Of a stretch of 5,183 nt of DNA, positions 1 to 5,183 are shown one piece after another. This stretch comes from Desulfobacterales bacterium (GTDB lineage Bacteria; Desulfobacterota; Desulfobacteria; Desulfobacterales; C00003060): assembly GCA_020347085.1 (NCBI GenBank), contig CP070769.1, positions 1,304,520 to 1,309,702 of the forward strand. Direction: 5' to 3'. The position numbers and the translations under genes are program-made. The notes under the pieces were generated by a model. It made no database searches and was not told the DNA's origin. It worked only from the letters and a program-made list of their open reading frames with translations. Position 1 is the stretch's first letter, and each line of letters opens with the position of its first letter.

Positions 1-1
1 G

Positions 2-697
2 ATCAGGACGTTGCATTTCAGAAGCCGAAAACAGATCATAGAGAGGTATCTCAATGGTGGAAGGTTGCTAGATGTAGGATGTGGCCGGGCCTTCTTTCTA
101 TCCAATTTTGTTGGTAGTAATGTGGATTATGTTGGCGTGGAACCGAGGAGACGAATTAGTGAAGAAGCCAGAAAGAGTGTGGGAGCCAAAAACATCTTCT
201 GTGGGACCCTAAAGGAGGCTGAATTCCCGAGTGCTTACTTCGATGCGGTCACCATGATTAACCTCATAGAGCATCTTCCATCTCCGGCAGACACCCTGAA
301 AGAGGTTAACCGAGTCATGAAAGACAGTGCGGTTCTCCTCATTGAGACGCCCAATGTGGACAGCTTTATACCCGTGATCTTGGGGAGTAGGTGGCACGCT
401 TTTTTGGAATCCGAGCATCACTGTTTTTTTTCAGCCCGGACACTGACAAGAATGCTCAATAATACCGGCTTTCGTGTGCTCAGCGTGACGGGGGGAGACA
501 AGCTCTTCTCAGTCTCTTATCTGTTGTACAGACTGGGCTGGTATAGCACAAGCCTCCCGATATATTTACAAAAGGTCTTGGGGTCTTTGAGTCTGATGAA
601 GAGAACGGTTAAGATTCCGCAGTTCGATGAATTGATTGTTGTGGCCAGGAAGAAAACTGATATTGGCCGAACAGACAAGGAAGAAGCAACAGCATAA
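2..697 (+). CDS. Class I SAM-dependent methyltransferase, 5' partial
   Basis: Predicted cytoplasmic S-adenosylmethionine-dependent methyltransferase of the Methyltransf_11/23 type, probably acting on a sugar or glycan intermediate given its neighbours. Numbering from the TTG at base 11, motif I is LLDVGCGRAFF (residues 19-29). The acidic residue ending strand 2 is E44 in VGVEP. The strand-4 region FDAVTMINLIEHL (77-89) is followed by a helix and LLIETPN (109-115). The segment from W128 through EHHCFFS (135-141) to NNTGF (150-154) matches the usual C-terminal half of this family. The frame is open to the window edge. A TTG start at base 11 would leave only about 18 residues before motif I and has an AGGA just 2 bases upstream, so I treat the gene as cut by the window. 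Motif I has Ala where a third Gly is usual. The stop lies 3 bases before the next gene, suggesting translational coupling. The family is secure; the substrate is unknown. Confidence 0.88.
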   Translation: MRTLHFRSRKQIIERYLNGGRLLDVGCGRAFFLSNFVGSNVDYVGVEPRRRISEEARKSVGAKNIFCGTLKEAEFPSAYFDAVTMINLIEHLPSPADTLKEVNRVMKDSAVLLIETPNVDSFIPVILGSRWHAFLESEHHCFFSARTLTRMLNNTGFRVLSVTGGDKLFSVSYLLYRLGWYSTSLPIYLQKVLGSLSLMKRTVKIPQFDELIVVARKKTDIGRTDKEEATA

Positions 698-700
698 ACG

Positions 701-2425
701 ATGGAAGGATCTTTCAAGCATAAAGTCTTCGTCTTGGGACTCGACGGGGCGACTTTTGATCTAATTAAGCCTTGGGTAGAGCGGATGGAGTTACCCAACT
801 TTGCAAGACTTATGAAGCAGGGTTGTCATGGAAAGCTGGAGTCTGTGCTTCCTCCGCTTACAACCCTGGCCTGGGCTTCATTTGCTACTGGCAAGAATCC
901 GGGCAAGCACGGGATCTTCGACTTTGCCAAGAGAAAGCCTGGAAGCTATGATATCGAGTGGAATACTTCCCTATCTCGCAAAGGCAAATCTCTTTGGAAC
1001 ATTGTCAGTTCTCATGGGGGGCGCGTGGTCGTTGTTAACATTCCCAACAATTATCCGTTGGAACGCGTCAACGGAAATATGGTTGCGTGGATGGATGCCC
1101 CGGGACAGACAGCCGGTTACACTTACCCTCCAGAGTTAGCGAAAGAAATTGAGCGGAATGTGGGAGATTACATTATTACCATTTTGGACTGGAAAGAGAA
1201 TGAAGACTTGGCGAGGTTCCGGTCAAACCTGCACCGCATGATAGATAAACGAGCAGAACTCACTTTTTATCTCATGGAAAATAAGCCGTGGGACTTCTTC
1301 ACCGTTCTTTTCAGCGCCACAGATATTGCTCAACACTGCTTCTGGTCGTTCATGGATCCATCCCATCCTCTGCACAATCGCAATGATGCTGAAGAATTTG
1401 GGGACACCATACTCGAAACATACCGTCACATTGACCAAATCTTGGGTGAGCTTCGGGACAGATTACCAGATGATACAACCTTAATACTCATGTCTGACCA
1501 CGGTGCAGGCCCTCTAAGATCGGTCGTGAACCTGAACAAATGGCTGGAAGAAAATGGTTGGCTCACCTTTGGCAACTCCACGAACCTGGGGGCTTCCAAA
1601 AGAGTCCATTCCCTTTCTCAGTCCTTTGCTAGAAGCGTCCTGAGCAAGACGCTTTCTTTGTTGAAGCGACATCTTTCGACGAATACTCGGAGCCGCCTAA
1701 AGAGTCTCTTCCCGGGTGTGCGTGACAAGATAGAGGGGGTTATGTTTTCCTCGCTTATTGATTGGGAGAGGACAATGGCTTACTCCCTGGGCTCGTATGG
1801 AAACATACATATTAACTTGAGCAACAGGGAACCCGAGGGAGTTGTTGGCGGGGGCGCAGAGTACGAGATGCTGCGGGATGCCATTTCCTCTAGTTTGATG
1901 AAGCTTGTGGACCCGGTCACCGGGCAAAAAGTTGTAAAAAGAGTTTTCCGAAGGGAGGAGATTTACAGCGGTCCGTGCGTGTCGCAGGCTGCCGATCTCC
2001 TGGTTCAGTGGGATGATGCTGGATACCATAGTGTGCAGCGATTTGGAAAACAGGAAGATGCAGTTTTTAGCGACCAGTTACATTTCCATCTGACAAACAT
2101 CCGTTTTACAGGTCACCACCGGATGGATGGCATATTTGCAGCGACCGGAATGGGAGTAAAAGAAAGTTCAGTCATAGATGGCGCTAGAATTATCGATATT
2201 GCTCCTACGGTTCTCCATCTCTTGGGCCTTCCCGTACCAAAAGATATGGATGGTCGTGTTTTGGAAGAGGCATTTCTCCCGGAAAAGTTGATGGACAATC
2301 CAGTGAAACGCATAGACACCTCCGAAGAAGATGAACGAACCGCCACGGGCGGTTTTTCTGGGTATAGCACGGAAGAGGCTGACAAAATAGCTGAGAGGCT
2401 AAGGAATTTAGGCTATATAGAATAG
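701..2425 (+). CDS. AlkP-superfamily phosphohydrolase/phosphodiesterase (COG3379-like), Thr-nucleophile paralogue
   Basis: Predicted two-metal phosphohydrolase or phosphotransferase of the type I phosphodiesterase/nucleotide pyrophosphatase family. It has 574 residues and no signal peptide or membrane segment, so it is probably cytoplasmic. Visible active-site elements are D15 in VFVLGLDGATFD, candidate nucleophile T54 (nine residues before the TG of ATGKNPGKHGI), D208 and H212 in TDIAQHCFW, D266 and H267 in SDHG, and H473 in HHRMDG. DIAPTVLHLLGLP (from residue 499) is the usual C-terminal AlkP-fold signature. A basic stretch at 299-341 contains no Asp or Glu. The protein ends with a charged linker and YSTEEADKIAERLRNLGYIE (555-574). 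The ATG was chosen because strand 1 starts a few residues later, as in its paralogue; the nearest purine-rich sites (AGGAAG at 678-683) are rather far, so coupling to the methyltransferase is likely. The sulfatase C/S-x-P-x-R motif is absent. Substrate unknown; a nucleotide, glycan phosphate or lipid-linked phosphodiester are all possible. Confidence 0.9.
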   Translation: MEGSFKHKVFVLGLDGATFDLIKPWVERMELPNFARLMKQGCHGKLESVLPPLTTLAWASFATGKNPGKHGIFDFAKRKPGSYDIEWNTSLSRKGKSLWNIVSSHGGRVVVVNIPNNYPLERVNGNMVAWMDAPGQTAGYTYPPELAKEIERNVGDYIITILDWKENEDLARFRSNLHRMIDKRAELTFYLMENKPWDFFTVLFSATDIAQHCFWSFMDPSHPLHNRNDAEEFGDTILETYRHIDQILGELRDRLPDDTTLILMSDHGAGPLRSVVNLNKWLEENGWLTFGNSTNLGASKRVHSLSQSFARSVLSKTLSLLKRHLSTNTRSRLKSLFPGVRDKIEGVMFSSLIDWERTMAYSLGSYGNIHINLSNREPEGVVGGGAEYEMLRDAISSSLMKLVDPVTGQKVVKRVFRREEIYSGPCVSQAADLLVQWDDAGYHSVQRFGKQEDAVFSDQLHFHLTNIRFTGHHRMDGIFAATGMGVKESSVIDGARIIDIAPTVLHLLGLPVPKDMDGRVLEEAFLPEKLMDNPVKRIDTSEEDERTATGGFSGYSTEEADKIAERLRNLGYIE

Positions 2426-2427
2426 GG

Positions 2428-2471
2428 TTCGACGGCGACTTCCTTCTGCACAGTGGCAAGGTCGACTCGAA
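2428..2471 (+). other. Imperfect inverted repeat between the two phosphohydrolase genes
   Basis: TTCGACGGCGAC (2428-2439) can pair with GTCGACTCGAA (2461-2471), giving about ten base pairs interrupted by one bulged C and one G/A mismatch, around a 21-base loop. It begins just after the stop of the upstream gene. No run of T follows it, so it does not look like an intrinsic terminator. It might be an mRNA structure that adjusts expression or stability between the two genes, or it may be chance. No promoter could be assigned in this 74-base gap. Confidence 0.22.
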
Positions 2472-2485
2472 AAGAAGTCACGGTA

Positions 2486-2489
2486 AGGG
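2486..2489 (+). promoter_or_regulatory. Probable ribosome binding site for the second phosphohydrolase
   Basis: AGGG (within TAAGGGT) sits 10 bases before the ATG at 2500. A second purine patch, AGGA at 2495-2498, is only 1 base from the ATG and too close to serve. The chosen ATG puts strand 1 at residues 7-13, matching the paralogue, which supports this start. Confidence 0.45.
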
Positions 2490-2499
2490 TAAATAGGAC

Positions 2500-4212
2500 A
2501 TGACAACAGAATTCGGAAAAGTATTTGTCCTAGGTTTGGATGGGGCCACATTCGACATCATCGATCCGTTGATTGCGGAGGGGCGGCTTCCGAACTTGGA
2601 GCGTTTGATCCAACAAGGTTGCGGCTGTGAATTACTTTCCACGATTCATCCGTTCAGTGCGCAAGCATGGTCATCATTTATGACGGGAATGAACCCAGGG
2701 AAACACGGCATTATTGATTTTACCGAGCATGTAAAGAGCGAATACAGGCTCAAGTTCCTTAATGCTTCACATCGCCGGGGAAAATCACTGTGGCGTATCC
2801 TGAGCGACTGTGGAAAGAAAGTTGGTGTTGTAAATGTTCCTTTCACGTATCCTCCGGAAGAAGTGAATGGCTTTGTGATATCCGGTATGGACGCCCCCTC
2901 GACTGTCGACGACTATATGTATCCGAAAACGTTGAGCCATGAGATTATGGCAGAAGTGGGCAATTACGTTATTGAAGTGGGGGTGAAAGACTATATAGCA
3001 AAAGGACGCGTAACGGACTTTCTGGCGGAGATCCAAAATGCCTTCGAAGTGCAGATGCGAACGCTAAAGTACTTGATCGAGAATAAGCCTTGGGATTTGT
3101 TTATATATGTATGTAGACTCACAGACCAAGTTCAACATTACTTTTGGAGATATTCTGATCCACATCACCCATTTTATGAAGAGGGTGCGGCTATTGTATT
3201 AAAAGAGGCCGTTGCCTCCCTGTATGAGCGGATCGACAGAGCCATAGGCAGTCTTATCAAATTCTTGGGTGACGAGGTAAGCATCATCGTAGTGTCGGAC
3301 CATGGCCACGGGGGTATCAATGGGAAGAAGATATTTCTCAACAAGTGGCTTAGCCAAGAAGGGTTTCTCAGATTCGCCGAGAGACAGAATGGCAGGGGCA
3401 GCAGGATGTTTGGCTTCGTGACAGGGGAGAGAAAGAGGGATATCCTGAATTTCGTGCGGAGGACAATACCAAAGAGGTTGAGAGCCGGTTTGGTCAAAAA
3501 GGCCCCTGTTCTTAAGGATGGTTTTATAAGTCGTGAAGCGTTTTCAAATATTGATTGGGAGAAAACATCAGCCTACTCAGACGAGAAAAAGGGGAATATA
3601 TGGATAAATGTGACAGGATGCCAGCCAAAAGTATTTATTGCGCCAGGAGAGGAATATGAGAAAGTTCGTGAGGAGTTCATTGCGAGACTGAGAGAGATGA
3701 GGGATCCAGACAGTCAGGAACCTATTTTTCCTGAAGTCTTTAGGAAGGAGGAGCTCTATTGGGGACCGTACATAGAGAACGCGCCTGACATCATTCTGAC
3801 AGAAGGTAAGAGGAAATATACCTACATCTTGCAACGAAGTAAAAGCAGTGAGGATAAGACATCTTGGATAGCCCCGCTGAATGGATACGAGATGGACAAT
3901 CTGCCGAACGCAACACACAGGCTTGAAGGCATCTTAATGATGCGAGGGAGGCATTTACAAAAAAGAGGAAGAGTCTTCAAACCCGCAAGTATCATAGATG
4001 TTGCACCAACCATTCTCCACATGATGGGACTTCCTGTGCCTCAAGAAATGGACGGCCGTGTGCTGATTGATCTGTTTCAAAAAAAGTACGTCGCTCGTCA
4101 CCAGGTAGAACGCGTTTCATCCGACGGTGGTGAAGACAAAGAAAAGCGAGAATACAGCCCTGAGGAAGAGGAAATCATATCTGAAAGATTGCGGCAACTA
4201 GGGTATCTTTGA
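2500..4212 (+). CDS. AlkP-superfamily phosphohydrolase/phosphodiesterase (COG3379-like), Ser-nucleophile paralogue
   Basis: A 570-residue paralogue of the preceding gene with the same domain order and no signal peptide or membrane segment, so probably cytoplasmic. Predicted metal and catalytic positions are D14 in VFVLGLDGATFD, candidate nucleophile S53 (nine residues before the TG of MTGMNPGKHGI), D209 and H213 in TDQVQHYFW, D267 and H268 in SDHGHGG, and H473 in THRLEG. DVAPTILHMMGLP begins at residue 500. The stretch 295-339 has 14 Lys/Arg and only two acidic residues, followed by the shared IDWEKTSAY motif (from 351). The protein ends with a charged linker and YSPEEEEIISERLRQLGYL (552-570). 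The catalytic set looks complete, so it should be active. The Ser in place of Thr suggests a different substrate or chemistry from its neighbour, but this is inference. It lies 74 bases after its paralogue and 59 bases before the flippase gene, which points to a role in glycan precursor processing. Confidence 0.9.
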   Translation: MTTEFGKVFVLGLDGATFDIIDPLIAEGRLPNLERLIQQGCGCELLSTIHPFSAQAWSSFMTGMNPGKHGIIDFTEHVKSEYRLKFLNASHRRGKSLWRILSDCGKKVGVVNVPFTYPPEEVNGFVISGMDAPSTVDDYMYPKTLSHEIMAEVGNYVIEVGVKDYIAKGRVTDFLAEIQNAFEVQMRTLKYLIENKPWDLFIYVCRLTDQVQHYFWRYSDPHHPFYEEGAAIVLKEAVASLYERIDRAIGSLIKFLGDEVSIIVVSDHGHGGINGKKIFLNKWLSQEGFLRFAERQNGRGSRMFGFVTGERKRDILNFVRRTIPKRLRAGLVKKAPVLKDGFISREAFSNIDWEKTSAYSDEKKGNIWINVTGCQPKVFIAPGEEYEKVREEFIARLREMRDPDSQEPIFPEVFRKEELYWGPYIENAPDIILTEGKRKYTYILQRSKSSEDKTSWIAPLNGYEMDNLPNATHRLEGILMMRGRHLQKRGRVFKPASIIDVAPTILHMMGLPVPQEMDGRVLIDLFQKKYVARHQVERVSSDGGEDKEKREYSPEEEEIISERLRQLGYL

Positions 4213-4261
4213 AGTGTTAGAGGGAGTCGTATGCGGAAAAAAGTTTGAGGTTAGGACAGTC

Positions 4262-4265
4262 GAGG
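4262..4265 (+). promoter_or_regulatory. Ribosome binding site for the flippase gene
   Basis: GAGG (in CGAGGAATTAC) lies 6 bases before the ATG at 4272, a normal Shine-Dalgarno distance. It decides the start: the frame is open back to a TAG at 4218-4220 and offers a TTG at 4245, but that codon has no comparable site. The ATG also places the conserved N-terminal helix where the family expects it. Confidence 0.6.
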
Positions 4266-4271
4266 AATTAC

Positions 4272-5183
4272 ATGGGAACAGGCAAGAGATTCATCAAGAA
4301 TTCATTCGCCAATTATGGGCAGAAAATTATCAGGTCCGGTATCGGGATCGTAACAATTGGTATGATCGCACGGCATCTTGGCCCGGAGGCTTTCGGCCAA
4401 TATGCTTATATCTTAGCGTTTGTGACCATTTCAGAAGTGACCGCAGGCATGGGCGTGCCCATGATCTTTTGCAGGGAAGTAGCCAAGAACAAGGCAAAAG
4501 CCCCTCAATTCTTGGCAGCTGGGCTTGTTCTGCAGTCTTTCTTGTCGGTGCTGACGCTTTGCATTGTGAGCATCATCTTTTATGCAATAGCCCCATCGGA
4601 GAACATTTTTTACGTGTCCCTCATATGTGTCGTTGCAGAGCTGTTTAAGTTCTTGGGTAGATTCTTTTGGGCCGTATACCAGGCCTATGAGCGTATGGGC
4701 TTCGGAACACTTCAGACATTTATTACCCAAACGGTGTACTTCCTGCTGGTAGTGGTGGCCATCGGTCATGATGTGGGGTTAAAGGGGATTTTTGGTGCCC
4801 TGTTAGGGGCTCATTTGACAGGGTGTGTGTTTGCTTATGTTCTCGTCACGCGGCTTTTTGCAAGGCCTGAGTATAGGGAAGTCAAAAGTTTGTCTAAATT
4901 TTTACTGAAAGAGGCCTATCCCCTGGCAATAAGAGGCGTCTTTCGAAAGTTAAATTTAAGATCGGGTATATTGATTTTGGCTGCCTTGAGGACCAAATTT
5001 GATGTTGCTATGTTTAGCGGTCCGCACAAGATCATCGTGAATCTTATGTTCATTGGTGAATCCTCTTCACAGGCGTTGTTTCCTGTTCTTTCGAGACTGA
5101 GAGAGGAATCCGGAACATCTCTCAGGAGGGCATATGAGAAATCATTGAAGTTCGCGTTGGTAATCGGGCTTTCTCTATCCATC
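4272..5183 (+). CDS. Wzx-like polysaccharide flippase (Polysacc_synt / MVF superfamily), 3' partial
   Basis: Predicted inner-membrane transporter that moves lipid-linked oligosaccharide from the cytoplasmic to the outer face. The 304 visible codons have no stop and run off the window; the family is usually 420-500 residues, so roughly two thirds is present. The N-terminus has FIKNSFANYGQKIIRSG (7-23), then the family hallmark ARHLGPEAFGQYAYIL (33-48). Hydrophobic helices are visible at about 13-33, 43-62, 80-106, 112-136, 146-165, 170-195, 215-240 and 252-273, with another starting near 292. The segment FDVAMFSGPHKIIVNLMF (243-260) followed by QALFPVLSRLRE (267-278) matches the usual mid-protein region. 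Basic loops (R34, R68, K72-K76, R194) fit the positive-inside rule. It closes the visible operon after the two phosphohydrolases. The family is secure; which glycan it moves, and whether it is O-antigen, capsule or exopolysaccharide, cannot be told. Confidence 0.9.
   Translation, partial: MGTGKRFIKNSFANYGQKIIRSGIGIVTIGMIARHLGPEAFGQYAYILAFVTISEVTAGMGVPMIFCREVAKNKAKAPQFLAAGLVLQSFLSVLTLCIVSIIFYAIAPSENIFYVSLICVVAELFKFLGRFFWAVYQAYERMGFGTLQTFITQTVYFLLVVVAIGHDVGLKGIFGALLGAHLTGCVFAYVLVTRLFARPEYREVKSLSKFLLKEAYPLAIRGVFRKLNLRSGILILAALRTKFDVAMFSGPHKIIVNLMFIGESSSQALFPVLSRLREESGTSLRRAYEKSLKFALVIGLSLSI

Noticed and set aside
11..697. TTG at base 11 as the true methyltransferase start
   Set aside because: The frame is open to the window edge, the AGGA upstream is too close, and the N-terminus would be short for the family. 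A 5' truncated gene is more likely.
2428..2471. Intrinsic terminator between the two phosphohydrolases
   Set aside because: The stem is imperfect, the loop is 21 bases long and no T-run follows, so read-through within an operon is more likely.
701..4212. Sulfatase or cofactor-independent phosphoglycerate mutase identity for the two AlkP-fold proteins
   Set aside because: Neither has the C/S-x-P-x-R sulfatase signature or the mutase-specific motifs; the P-x-[ST] region followed by TGxNPGKHGI is typical of COG3379/Phosphodiest proteins.
4231..4248. ATG followed by a very short frame (MRKKV then stop) ahead of the flippase
   Set aside because: Five codons with no conserved features; the well-placed GAGG belongs to the ATG at 4272.
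4214..4648. GTG-started open frame that could encode a 144-residue protein
   Set aside because: It overlaps the flippase in another frame, has no recognisable domain, and its translation is rich in Cys, His and Arg as expected of a shadow. The overlapping frame from 4272 gives a clear membrane transporter.
4916..5182. Minus-strand open frame opposite the flippase
   Set aside because: It lies antisense to a strongly supported membrane protein and its translation shows no domain.

Overview
The window reads as a piece of a bacterial surface-polysaccharide or lipid-linked glycan locus. All four genes lie on the + strand and are closely packed: a SAM-dependent methyltransferase (5' end outside the window), two tandem cytoplasmic AlkP-superfamily phosphohydrolases of the COG3379 / Phosphodiest (PF01663) type, and a Wzx-like polysaccharide flippase (3' end outside the window). 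No RNA gene, mobile element, CRISPR array or convincing terminator was seen, and no substantial stretch is left without a gene.

Layout: the methyltransferase fills bases 2-697. After 3 bases comes the first phosphohydrolase (701-2425), then a 74-base gap holding one weak imperfect inverted repeat. The second phosphohydrolase follows (2500-4212), then a 59-base gap and the flippase (4272 to the window end). Same-strand packing, short gaps and no obvious terminator suggest one operon whose promoter lies upstream of the window.

How the genes may work together (inference): the methyltransferase and the two phosphohydrolases show no signal peptide or membrane segment, so they should act in the cytoplasm. 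The flippase would move an undecaprenyl-type lipid-linked glycan across the inner membrane. The two phosphohydrolases could therefore trim, transfer or remove a phosphate-bearing group on a glycan precursor, nucleotide sugar or lipid carrier before export. Their substrate cannot be read from the sequence.

Organism: moderate GC by eye, Shine-Dalgarno-like sites and a Wzx-type flippase next to COG3379 proteins suggest a bacterium. Desulfobacterota-like or related environmental lineages are possible, but this is weakly supported and an archaeal origin is not excluded. The most interesting feature is the pair of anciently diverged paralogues. One has a predicted Thr nucleophile and the other Ser. 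Both have an unusually basic mid-region and the same C-terminal ERLRxLGY tail.
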